From Nocardiopsis listeri NBRC 13360 (lineage in GTDB: Bacteria > Actinomycetota > Actinomycetes > Streptosporangiales > Streptosporangiaceae): a stretch of 33,680 nucleotides of DNA. The position numbers were made by a program, and so were the translations under genes. Of the stretch, positions 1 through 7,266 are shown one piece after another. The first letter of the stretch is position 1; every line of letters starts with the position of its first letter. Below the pieces are notes generated by a model, which made no database searches, was not told the origin of the DNA, and worked only from the letters and a program-made list of their open reading frames with translations. The stretch lies in the NCBI RefSeq assembly GCF_001570765.1, contig NZ_BCSH01000082.1, positions 1 to 33,680 on the forward strand, in the 5' to 3' direction.

Positions 1-32
1 GGCGTGCCGCACCCACCGAGGTGAGGCACGCC
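1..32 (-). terminator. Hairpin downstream of the lut operon
   Basis: An 8-bp perfect inverted repeat (GGCGTGCC at 1-8, GGCACGCC at 25-32) lies 39 bp past the lutC stop. It has no clear T-run, as is common in high-GC actinobacteria. The left arm touches the window edge, so the stem may be longer than seen. Confidence 0.45.
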
Positions 33-71
33 CTACCTCGACCGTTCTCACCTGTGACGATCAGGTCGCTC

Positions 72-719
72 TCAGATCCGGGTCTCCACCAAGAACACCT
101 CCAGGGTGCGCGGGCCGTGCACACCTTCCACCCGGTTGAGCTCGATGTCGCTGGTGGCCGAGGGCCCACTGATCCAGGTGAGGGGCCGTACCGGATCCAA
201 CCGACGTACCCCTTCCGGGACCCCGTCGACGACCTGGTCGGACCGGACCACGCACAAGTGGTAGTCGGGGACCAAGGTCAGAGCCCGGCGGCCCTGGTCG
301 GGGCCCGCGTCCAGGACGATGGTGCCCGTCTCGGCGATGGCGACCGCGCAACCGGTGACCACCCCGTCGGTGGCGTCCAGGTCCGCCGACGACAACGGGA
401 CGTCGGCCCCGTCCCCCACACGCTCCACCGAGGATCCGGCCAGCCACGCCGGTGGCAATCCCGGTGGGGCCACCACACGAGCCGCGCCGCGCCGTTCCAG
501 CGCAGCCGCGATCCGAACCGGAAGTTCCTCCTCCGATACCCGCTCCACCAACGCCTTGTAGTCCAACAAACGGTCCACCAGTACCTCCAAGGTGTCCCCC
601 TCGAAGTGGGCGTCGGCGTAGGAGCGGCTCGGGCGACGCTCCACCGGCTCGTCTGCGGGCACGTCGGCCAACGCCGCGCGAACCCGTGCCAGTACACGTT
701 CACGGGAGCCGCTCATCAT
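72..719 (-). CDS. lutC: LutC/YkgG-type lactate utilisation protein C (LUD domain)
   Basis: Third subunit of the LutABC (YkgEFG) iron-sulfur complex, which oxidises L-lactate to pyruvate in the cytoplasm. The 215-residue product is a LUD (DUF162) protein with the family-typical C-terminal motif ISGPSATSDIELNRVEGVHG and a Gly-rich stretch around GTIVLDAGPDQG. I chose the ATG at 719 because a GAGAGGAGG ribosome site lies just upstream and the ATG overlaps the lutB stop (ATGA), which suggests translational coupling. A second ATG directly follows it and could also be used. The family assignment is from established knowledge of LUD proteins. The role as an accessory subunit without its own iron-sulfur motif fits the absence of Cys clusters. 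It is the last gene of the operon. Confidence 0.93.
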   Translation of the reverse strand: MMSGSRERVLARVRAALADVPADEPVERRPSRSYADAHFEGDTLEVLVDRLLDYKALVERVSEEELPVRIAAALERRGAARVVAPPGLPPAWLAGSSVERVGDGADVPLSSADLDATDGVVTGCAVAIAETGTIVLDAGPDQGRRALTLVPDYHLCVVRSDQVVDGVPEGVRRLDPVRPLTWISGPSATSDIELNRVEGVHGPRTLEVFLVETRI

Positions 720-2143
720 CGGCCCTCCTCTCGTTCGTGCCACCATGAGCGGAAGGAGCCCTTGGGAATATCGGGGACGTCCCGGGTGTCGGTCCACTTG
801 CCCGCGAGCCCCGGCAGGTGCTCGGGCACCGCGCCGCGCACCACACCGGCCGCGCGCTGGACCGCGTCCAACGCCATCGAGGAACCGAACACCGCCTCGG
901 CGCCCGCCATCATGGCCTTCTCACCCAAGGGCGCATCGGTGGACGTCACCTGTTCGCGCAGATGTACCAGCACCTCGGGGATGTCGATGGCCACCGGGCA
1001 CACGTCGTAGCAGGCCCCGCACAGCGTCGACGCGTACGGCAGCGCACGGTCCACCTCCGAGGACATTCCGCGCAGCTGTGGGCCGAGGATCGCACCGATC
1101 GGCCCCGGGTAGACCGAACCGTAGGCGTGCCCGCCGGTGCGTTCGTAGACCGGGCAGATGTTCAGGCACGCCGAGCACCGGATACAACGCAGCGCCTGGC
1201 GCCCCACGGTGTCGGCGAGCACGTCGGTGCGACCGTTGTCCAACAGCACCAGGTGGAAGTCCTGTGGCCCGTCTCCGGGTGTCACCCCGGTCCAGGACGA
1301 GGTGTAGGGATTCATCCGCTCACCGGTGGAGGAACGCGGCAACAACTGCATGAACACCTCGAGGTCGGACCAGGTGGGCACGATCTTCTCGATGCCCACC
1401 ACCGAGATGAGCGTCTCCGGCATGGTCAAACACATGCGCCCGTTGCCCTCCGACTCCAAGACCACGAGCGTGCCGGTGTCGGCCACCGCGAAGTTGGCGC
1501 CCGACACCGCCACCTTCGCGCGCAGGAACAACTCCCGCAGGTGGACCCGGGCGGCCTCGGCCAGAGCCCGCGGATCGTCGGTCAGGCCCTCCGGAGCGGG
1601 GACGCCCCACTCGGCCATCTTGTCCAGGAAGATCTCTCGGATCTGCGCGCGACCCAGGTGGATGGCCGGCACCAGGATGTGGGAGGGCAGGTCCTCGCCC
1701 AACTGCACGATCAGCTCGGCCAGGTCGGTCTCGTAGGCGGTGATGCCCGCCGCCTCCAGGGCGTTGTTGAGCTCGATCTCCTGGGTGGCCATCGACTTGA
1801 CCTTGACCACCTCGGACTCACCGGTCCGTTCCACCAGGCGGGTGACGATCGCGTTCGCCTCGGTGGCATCGGCCGCCCAGTGAACGGTGCCGCCCGCGTG
1901 TTGGACCGACTCCTCCAACTTCTCCAGGTAGTGGTCCAAGTGGCGCAGGGTGTGGGTCTTGACCGCCTCGCCCTCTGCACGCAGGTGCTGCCAGTCGTCG
2001 CCCAGTTCATCGATGACGGTGTCGCGTTTGCCGCGGATCGTGTGCGTGGCCTTGTGCAGGTTGTGCCGGGCGCGTGAATCCGCCACGGCGCTGCGGGCCG
2101 CTTCGGGGAAGGGCGGCATGCCCAGGAACGTCGCACTGCTCAT
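716..2143 (-). CDS. lutB: LutB/YkgF-type iron-sulfur lactate utilisation protein B
   Basis: Iron-sulfur subunit of the LutABC L-lactate oxidising complex. The 475-residue protein has an N-terminal LUD domain (about 60-290, including the stretch AKVAVSGANFAVADTGTL). A ferredoxin-like segment follows, with two clusters: CIRCSACLNICPVYERTGG near residues 315-335 and CGACYDVCPVAIDIPE near 370-385, each of CxxCxxC...CP form, as expected for two 4Fe-4S centres. The reading frame stays open far upstream of the ATG at 2143. That ATG is preferred because it overlaps the lutA stop (ATGA) and gives the usual family length. The operon is translationally coupled at both of its junctions. Electrons probably go to menaquinone (inference). 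Confidence 0.94.
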   Translation of the reverse strand: MSSATFLGMPPFPEAARSAVADSRARHNLHKATHTIRGKRDTVIDELGDDWQHLRAEGEAVKTHTLRHLDHYLEKLEESVQHAGGTVHWAADATEANAIVTRLVERTGESEVVKVKSMATQEIELNNALEAAGITAYETDLAELIVQLGEDLPSHILVPAIHLGRAQIREIFLDKMAEWGVPAPEGLTDDPRALAEAARVHLRELFLRAKVAVSGANFAVADTGTLVVLESEGNGRMCLTMPETLISVVGIEKIVPTWSDLEVFMQLLPRSSTGERMNPYTSSWTGVTPGDGPQDFHLVLLDNGRTDVLADTVGRQALRCIRCSACLNICPVYERTGGHAYGSVYPGPIGAILGPQLRGMSSEVDRALPYASTLCGACYDVCPVAIDIPEVLVHLREQVTSTDAPLGEKAMMAGAEAVFGSSMALDAVQRAAGVVRGAVPEHLPGLAGKWTDTRDVPDIPKGSFRSWWHEREEGR

Positions 2144-2880
2144 AGGGTCGCGTACTCCTTCTCCGTGCTCGCCAGGATCTCCGCGATGTGCGCGATCCGC
2201 ATGCCCGACCGCTGCCGCGACAGTGTTCCGCCGATGTGCATCAGACATGAGTTGTCCACCGCGCACAGCACCTCGGCGCCGGTCTCCACAGCGTGGCGTG
2301 CCTTGTCGAATCCCATCGCGGCGGACACGTCGTCGTTCTTGACCGCGAAGGTGCCGCCGAACCCGCAGCACTCGGTGGCCCCGGGCAGTTCCAACAGCTC
2401 GAGACCGCGCACCGCGCGCAGTAGTCGGTAGGGCCGGTCGCCCAGACCCAGGAAACGCAACCCGTGACAGGTGGGGTGGTAGACCACCTTGCGCGGGTAG
2501 TACGCGCCCACGTCGGTCACCTGGAGCACGTCCACGAGGAACTCGGTGAGGTCGTACACGCGAGGTCCCAGGTCGGCCATCCTCCGGGACAGCCGGCTGC
2601 CGGTGCGGCCCAGCTTCGGGTAGTGCTTCCGCACCATGGCCGCGCACGAGGCGGACGGGACCACGACGGCGTCGGCCCCATCGAAGGTCTGGACGAAGCG
2701 CACCGCGAGGCGGGCCGCGGGCCTTCGGTAGCCGGTGTTGTAGTGCATCTGGCCGCAGCATGTCTGCCCGGAGGGGAAGACCACTTCGTGACCCAGCCGC
2801 TCCAACAGCCGTACGACCGCGCGGCCGGTATCGGGGAAGAGCGTGTCGTTGACGCAGGTGATGAACAAAGCGATCCGCAT
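2140..2880 (-). CDS. lutA: LutA/YkgE-type lactate utilisation protein A (CCG domains)
   Basis: First gene of the lut operon, encoding the cysteine-rich-domain subunit of the L-lactate oxidation complex. The 246-residue product has the two CCG motifs of the heterodisulfide-reductase/glycolate-oxidase GlcF family: TCCGQMHYNTGY at 40-51 and ECCGFGGTFAVKNDD at 170-184. Other cysteines at 79, 138 and 212 (PSASC, PTCHG, DNSCL) are the usual partners. The ATG at 2880 follows a strong AAGGAGG site. The stop overlaps the lutB start by 4 bp. Between this gene and the divergent regulator sits a palindrome (2973-2987) that matches the LldR/FadR operator pattern, so lactate-responsive repression is likely (inference). 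Confidence 0.94.
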   Translation of the reverse strand: MRIALFITCVNDTLFPDTGRAVVRLLERLGHEVVFPSGQTCCGQMHYNTGYRRPAARLAVRFVQTFDGADAVVVPSASCAAMVRKHYPKLGRTGSRLSRRMADLGPRVYDLTEFLVDVLQVTDVGAYYPRKVVYHPTCHGLRFLGLGDRPYRLLRAVRGLELLELPGATECCGFGGTFAVKNDDVSAAMGFDKARHAVETGAEVLCAVDNSCLMHIGGTLSRQRSGMRIAHIAEILASTEKEYATL

Positions 2881-2972
2881 GTGCCTCCTTCGTGCCCCAT
2901 CGGTCCCACTCGATGATGATGCGGGGCTCGACGCCGAGGGGGCGCTCGACGCGCCGCGTGAACGGAACGCCG

Positions 2973-2987
2973 AGTGGTCCGACCACT
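2973..2987. promoter_or_regulatory. FadR/LldR-type operator palindrome between lutA and lutR
   Basis: AGTGGTC-C-GACCACT is a perfect 15-bp palindrome around one central base. Its core TGGTCCGACCA fits TNGTNNNACNA, the operator pattern described for FadR-subfamily GntR regulators such as LldR. It lies 93 bp upstream of the lutA start and 92 bp upstream of the regulator start, so one site could control both directions. Confidence 0.65.
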
Positions 2988-3035
2988 GTGCAGCAACTTG
3001 GTGCCGTGGGCAAGAGGGTCAATGCGCTGATCGGG

Positions 3036-3041
3036 TAGGAT
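3036..3041 (+). promoter_or_regulatory. Candidate -10 element of the lut regulator gene
   Basis: TAGGAT resembles the TAgnnT -10 boxes of actinobacterial vegetative promoters. It is 38 bp upstream of the chosen GTG and would place the transcript start near 3048. I see no convincing -35 at 16-18 bp, so only the -10 is claimed. Confidence 0.35.
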
Positions 3042-3078
3042 GCCCGCGTGTTCAAAGCGACAAGGGCAGGGGAGAGGC

Positions 3079-3825
3079 GTGATTGAGGGAGTTCGCACGC
3101 CGGTCGCGCAGCGGACGGTCGAGCAGATCAAGGCGATGATCTCAACTGGAGAGGTAGGACCTCAGCAGCGTTTGCCCACGGAGCGCGACCTCTCGGCGCG
3201 CTTCGGCGTCTCCCGTGGCTCGGTGCGCGAGGCCATCCGCATCCTCACCACCCTCGGCGTCCTGGAGGTCCGCCATGGCGCGGGCGTGTACGTCACCGCC
3301 CTGCGCCCCGACGACCTCCTGGAGGCCTTCGGTGTCCTCTCGGAGGTATCCCCCGACCCCACCCTGCTGGAGGTATTGCAGGTACGGCGGATGATCGAAC
3401 CCGCCGCCACCGCCATCGCCGCCGCCCGCGCCACAGAGGAGGACCTGAACCGCATCGGCGAGATGCTGGACCGATTGGAGGACATCGACCGCTCCGCCGA
3501 ACCGGGCGATTCCGGCGCCTTCGACCTCGGCTTCCACCGCAGGATCGTGGCGTGCGCCGGCAACGCCACCCTGACGGCCGTGCACGCCGGGCTCTCCTCG
3601 CCGACCCTCAACGAACGGGTCTGGGCCGGCCACGACGCCGAAGGCATCGCCCGGGACCTGCACGAGGACCACCGGCGCATCCTGGAGGCCCTTCGCGATC
3701 GCGACCCCGAGGCCGCGCGGGCGACGGCGACCGCCCACGTCCTGCGGGTGGAACGTTGGCTGCGTTCCCACCTGCGCTCCGTGGGTCCCTCGCTCGATGC
3801 GAACCCGAGCGCTGAGGGCCCCTGA
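3079..3825 (+). CDS. FadR-subfamily GntR transcriptional regulator, probable lactate regulator
   Basis: DNA-binding repressor of 248 residues. The N-terminal winged helix-turn-helix (about 8-75) contains LPTERDLSARFGVSRGSVRE and GVLEVRHGAGVYV, both typical of GntR. The C-terminal FCD domain (about 95-230) keeps likely metal-ligand histidines in FDLGFHRRIVACAGN and in LHEDHRRILEAL. I chose the GTG at 3079, with the purine-rich AGGGGAGAGG just before it. An ATG at 3040 overlaps the likely -10 box and is less plausible. The gene is divergent from lutABC and shares the palindromic operator, so it is probably an LldR/LutR-type regulator that releases DNA on binding lactate (inference from position and family, not shown). 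Confidence 0.9.
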   Translation: MIEGVRTPVAQRTVEQIKAMISTGEVGPQQRLPTERDLSARFGVSRGSVREAIRILTTLGVLEVRHGAGVYVTALRPDDLLEAFGVLSEVSPDPTLLEVLQVRRMIEPAATAIAAARATEEDLNRIGEMLDRLEDIDRSAEPGDSGAFDLGFHRRIVACAGNATLTAVHAGLSSPTLNERVWAGHDAEGIARDLHEDHRRILEALRDRDPEAARATATAHVLRVERWLRSHLRSVGPSLDANPSAEGP

Positions 3826-3859
3826 GGCCGGACCCCGGGAAGGGACGTCGAGCGAGCGC

Positions 3860-4183
3860 TCACCCCTCCAGGCGGCGTTCCACGCGTTCGGCGTACCGCT
3901 CGGCGCGCAACAGGCTGGACGTCTCCTCGCGGCTCCGAGTCGACGGGTTCTCGCCCTCGGTCCCGGTGGTCTCATCCGGAACCTCCCGACACGTCTCCGC
4001 GTCTATACCGAGCACCTCGTGGTCATCGATCTCCTCGATGCGGTAGTCGTTCGGGTGCTCCTCCAAGTACTCCGCCACGGCGATGTCCTGGCCAGGGGCT
4101 TCCACGTCCATCTCGGCGTCGACGCCGTCGATGTCCTCGTCGTCCCCGCCGGGTCCTCCGGTCGTGTTCGCGGATTCCGTCAC
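3860..4183 (-). CDS. Small acidic protein of unknown function
   Basis: 107 residues, not recognised. The N-terminal half is strongly acidic and probably disordered (GGDDEDIDGVDAEMDVE near 11-27). A more structured middle follows (AEYLEEHPNDYRIEEIDDHE, about 37-56), then a charged C-terminus ending in RAERYAERVERRLEG. There is no signal peptide, membrane segment or known motif. The start is a GTG at 4183 with GAGGGGG about 7 bp upstream. It is convergent with the lactate regulator and divergent from the ion channel gene, so it probably has its own promoter in the 165 bp before 4348. The coding call rests on the ribosome site, on its fitting the gap between neighbours, and on a protein-like composition. 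Confidence 0.6.
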   Translation of the reverse strand: MTESANTTGGPGGDDEDIDGVDAEMDVEAPGQDIAVAEYLEEHPNDYRIEEIDDHEVLGIDAETCREVPDETTGTEGENPSTRSREETSSLLRAERYAERVERRLEG

Positions 4184-4347
4184 AGGCGGCCCCCTCGCCT
4201 CGGTTTCCTATGTCGATCACGCCCGTTCCCGCCGGTGGGCACCAGTGGGCCGCGTATCGAGGGCGATGAGGAGGAACCGGGGCACGGTGCGCGGCGGTAG
4301 CATTTTTCGTTGCCTGTCCGACATGAAGAGACGGAGTTCCCCTCCTA

Positions 4348-5217
4348 GTGACCGTACGCGAACGGGTCCGATCCCTGGTCGACGCATTCTGGTTCCAGGC
4401 CGGAGTCATCACCCTCATCATGATCAACGCCGTCATCCTCGGCTTCGAGACGTCCAAACCGGTGATGGAGGCACACGGTGACCTGCTCACCGGTATCGAC
4501 AAGGTGATCCTGACCCTGTTCGTCGTCGAGTTGACCTTGCGGATCTTCGCCTACCGCAAGGACTTCCTGCGCGACGCCTGGGGCTGGTTCGACGTGATCA
4601 TCGTCGGTATCGCGCTGATGCCGGCCACCGGACCGTTCTCGGTACTGCGGGTGCTCCGGGTCCTGCGGGTCCTGCGGTTGTTGTCGGTGATACCGACCCT
4701 GCGACACGTGGTGGCGGGCCTCTTCCGCGCCCTGCCGGGCATGGTCTCCATCATGGTGCTGGTGGCGCTGTTGCTCTACGTGTCGGCGGTGATGGCCACC
4801 AAACTCTTCGGTGACGACACCCCCCACTACTTCGGTGACCTGTGGACGTCCCTGTTCACCCTCTTCCAGATCTTCACCGCGGACGGCTGGGGGAACATCG
4901 CCAAGGAGGTCATGAAGGCCCAACCCCTGGCGTGGGTCTTCTTCGTGGTCTTCGTGCTGGTGTCCACGCTCATCGCGCTCAATCTGTTCATCGCCGTCGC
5001 GGTGGAGGCGCTCGACAAGGCGGGACACGAGGAACGTGACGCCGGTGGTGGGGGCGGCGAGTCGGGCCAGGGAGCGAAGGGGCCCGACGGCGGCCCCCAA
5101 AACGGACCCGATGAGGGGCAACGCCAGATCCTCGCCGAACTGCGGTCCCTGCGCGAGGAGGTCGCCCGGCTGCGCGAGCCGCGCAACGACCAGAGCGGTG
5201 ACCGCAGCCCCGTTTGA
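4348..5217 (+). CDS. Voltage-gated cation channel, NaChBac-like, with TADGW filter
   Basis: A 289-residue single-domain six-helix channel of the bacterial Nav/Cav (Ion_trans) family, which forms homotetramers in the cell membrane. S1 starts near residue 17 (FQAGVITLIMINAVILGF). S2 and S3 follow near 50-92. The S4 sensor at about 97-118 has arginines at every third position (VLRVLRVLRVLRLL). S5 is near 130-152 and S6 near 195-218 (LIALNLFIAVAVEALDKA). The selectivity-filter stretch reads F176-T-A-D-G-W-G-N183, where known bacterial sodium channels have TLESW. After a Gly-rich linker (230-260) a heptad-like segment (ILAELRSLREEVARLRE, about 263-279) could form the usual C-terminal tetrameric coiled coil. 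The start is a GTG at 4348. Ion preference cannot be read with certainty. Confidence 0.9.
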   Translation: MTVRERVRSLVDAFWFQAGVITLIMINAVILGFETSKPVMEAHGDLLTGIDKVILTLFVVELTLRIFAYRKDFLRDAWGWFDVIIVGIALMPATGPFSVLRVLRVLRVLRLLSVIPTLRHVVAGLFRALPGMVSIMVLVALLLYVSAVMATKLFGDDTPHYFGDLWTSLFTLFQIFTADGWGNIAKEVMKAQPLAWVFFVVFVLVSTLIALNLFIAVAVEALDKAGHEERDAGGGGGESGQGAKGPDGGPQNGPDEGQRQILAELRSLREEVARLREPRNDQSGDRSPV

Positions 5218-5367
5218 CCTTCTCCACCCGCTCCACCCGCAAGGTCCACGGCGTCGACCCCTTTCATGGGAAGGTGGGGGCACAGCCACCGATTCCCGGG
5301 CGCGGCGCGTGGGCCGGGCGACCGTGGACCCGCGCCCCCCGGAGCATGGACGACGAGGAGTCACCGG

Positions 5368-7056
5368 ATGTCTGCCAGCACACCCCTGCCGTCGACCGAG
5401 GGCACCGGCGATCACGCCGGTACTCCGCTGGACCACAGGGACGAGTGGGTCCGCCTGCGTGAGCACCGCGCCGGGTTGGGCGATACCCATCTGCGCGGGC
5501 TCTTCGCCGACGACCCGAAGCGGGCCGAGCGTTACGGCCTCGACGTGGGTTCGTTGCACGTCGACTACTCCAAGAACCTCGTCACCGACCAGACCATGGG
5601 GCTGCTGACCGACCTGGCCGCCGCCACCGGGGTGGCCGGGCTGCGCGACGCCATGCTGCGTGGTGAACACATCAACGTCACCGAGGACCGTGCCGTCCTG
5701 CACACCGCTCTGCGCGCACCTCGAGGACGGGTCGTCCGAGCCGACGGCCAGGACGTGGTCCCCGAGGTGCACGAGGTCCTGGACAAGATGGCGGGCTTCG
5801 CCGAGAAGGTGCGCTCGCGTGCCTGGCTCGGGCACACCGGAAGGCCGGTGACCCGCGTGGTCAACATCGGTATCGGCGGTTCCGACCTGGGCCCGGCCAT
5901 GGCCTACGAGGCGCTTCGCCCCTACACAGACCGCGGCCTGGAGTTCCGGTTCGTCTCCAACGTGGACGGCTCCGACCTGAACGAGGCACTCATCGACGCC
6001 GACCCCGAGCACACCCTGTTCGTGGTGGCCTCCAAGACCTTCACCACCATCGAGACCATCACCAACGCCACCGTCGCCCGTGAATGGTTGCTCGAAGGAC
6101 TCGGCGCCGGCGACGACGCGATCGCCCGTCACTTCGTGGCCGTGTCCACCAACGCCGAAGAAGTCGCGAAGTTCGGCATCGACACCGCCAACATGTTCGA
6201 GTTCTGGGACTGGGTGGGTGGCCGTTACTCCTACGACTCCGCCATCGGTCTGTCCCTCATGGTGGCGATCGGACCGGAGTCCTTCCGGGAAATGCTCGCC
6301 GGGTTCCACCTCATGGACACCCACTTCGCCACCGCACCGGTCGAACGCAACCTGCCGTTCCTGCTCGGGCTCCTCGGCGTTTGGTATGGCGGCTTCTTCG
6401 ACGCCCAGTCGCACGCCGTGCTGCCCTACAGCCACCATATGGCGCGTTTCCCCGCCTACCTGCAACAGCTCGACATGGAGTCGAACGGTAAGTCGGTCCA
6501 ACGCGACGGGCGACCCGTCGCCTGGCAGACCGGTCCGGTGGTGTGGGGCACCCCCGGCACCAACGGTCAGCACGCCTACTTCCAGCTGCTGCACCAGGGC
6601 ACCCGTTTCGTTCCGGCGGACCTGATCGGTTTCGCCCGACCGGCCCTCGACCTGGCCGAGGCGCTGGTGCCCCAGCACGACCTGCTGATGGCCAACCTGT
6701 TCGCGCAGGGGCAGGCCTTGGCCTTCGGCCGCACCGAGGAGGAGGTCGCCGCCGAGGGGGTGAGCCCCGAACTGGTGCCGCATCGTTCCTTCTCCGGTAA
6801 CCGGCCCACCACCACGATCCTCGCCGAACGACTCGACCCCTCCACCCTGGGCCAGCTCGTGGCCCTCTACGAGCACAAGGTGTTCGTGCAGGGCGCGGTG
6901 TGGAACATCAACTCCTTCGACCAGTGGGGGGTCCAACTCGGCAAGGTGCTGGCCAAGAAGGTGGAGCCCGCCCTTACCGAGGGCGCCGAAGTGCCCGGTC
7001 TGGACGCCTCGACCGAAGCACTGGTTCGTCGCTACCGCGACCTGCGCGGCCGCTGA
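5368..7056 (+). CDS. pgi: Glucose-6-phosphate isomerase
   Basis: Cytoplasmic enzyme interconverting glucose 6-phosphate and fructose 6-phosphate (glycolysis and gluconeogenesis). The product is 562 residues, close to the usual 550. Family signatures are present: VGGRYSYDSAIGLS in the middle and WNINSFDQWGVQLGK near the C-terminus. The phosphate-binding stretch NIGIGGSDLGPAMAYEAL and the catalytic region MESNGKS...GTNGQHAYFQLLHQGT are also there. The frame is open further upstream, but the ATG at 5368 has a GAGGAG ribosome site about 8 bp before it and gives the normal N-terminus. The gene stands alone 150 bp behind the channel gene. Its stop codon falls in the first unit of an 8-bp tandem repeat and is followed by a strong terminator hairpin. 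Confidence 0.97.
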   Translation: MSASTPLPSTEGTGDHAGTPLDHRDEWVRLREHRAGLGDTHLRGLFADDPKRAERYGLDVGSLHVDYSKNLVTDQTMGLLTDLAAATGVAGLRDAMLRGEHINVTEDRAVLHTALRAPRGRVVRADGQDVVPEVHEVLDKMAGFAEKVRSRAWLGHTGRPVTRVVNIGIGGSDLGPAMAYEALRPYTDRGLEFRFVSNVDGSDLNEALIDADPEHTLFVVASKTFTTIETITNATVAREWLLEGLGAGDDAIARHFVAVSTNAEEVAKFGIDTANMFEFWDWVGGRYSYDSAIGLSLMVAIGPESFREMLAGFHLMDTHFATAPVERNLPFLLGLLGVWYGGFFDAQSHAVLPYSHHMARFPAYLQQLDMESNGKSVQRDGRPVAWQTGPVVWGTPGTNGQHAYFQLLHQGTRFVPADLIGFARPALDLAEALVPQHDLLMANLFAQGQALAFGRTEEEVAAEGVSPELVPHRSFSGNRPTTTILAERLDPSTLGQLVALYEHKVFVQGAVWNINSFDQWGVQLGKVLAKKVEPALTEGAEVPGLDASTEALVRRYRDLRGR

Positions 7057-7092
7057 CGGCCTGACGGCCTGACGGCCTGACGGCCTGACGGC
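7053..7092. repeat. Five tandem copies of CTGACGGC across the pgi stop
   Basis: The 8-mer CTGACGGC occurs five times head to tail without error. The first copy contains the pgi stop TGA (7054-7056). Because 8 is not a multiple of 3, TGA recurs in successive frames, so readthrough or frameshifted ribosomes would meet stops in all three frames. It looks like a slippage-prone microsatellite. Confidence 0.9.
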
Positions 7093-7136
7093 CGAACGGT
7101 CGAACCACCGAACACGCGAATCGCTCACGACGGCTC

Positions 7137-7170
7137 GGGCCGGGCATTTCCGAAAGGGGATGCCCGGCCC
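7137..7170. terminator. Terminator after pgi
   Basis: An 11-bp perfect stem (GGGCCGGGCAT at 7137-7147, ATGCCCGGCCC at 7160-7170) with a 12-nt loop and a short T/C-rich tail (GTTCGTCTTC). It separates pgi from the peptide transporter genes. Confidence 0.75.
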
Positions 7171-7266
7171 GTTCGTCTTCGGCGCGGACACTGGAATCCC
7201 TCACGGCCACTGGTGCACACTCCGTGTGGTGATTCAGTCACTAATAGAGATCGGGGGCGGGGATAC

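Noticed and set aside
7053..7092. Tandem CTGACGGC units considered as a CRISPR or iteron array.
   Set aside because: There are no spacers between units, the units are 8 bp long, and no cas or replication genes are nearby, so it is a simple microsatellite.
4345..7191. A 948-codon open frame on the minus strand opposite the channel and pgi genes.
   Set aside because: It is antisense to two well-supported genes, is His/Gly/Glu-rich with no domain, and is the expected product of third-position GC bias.
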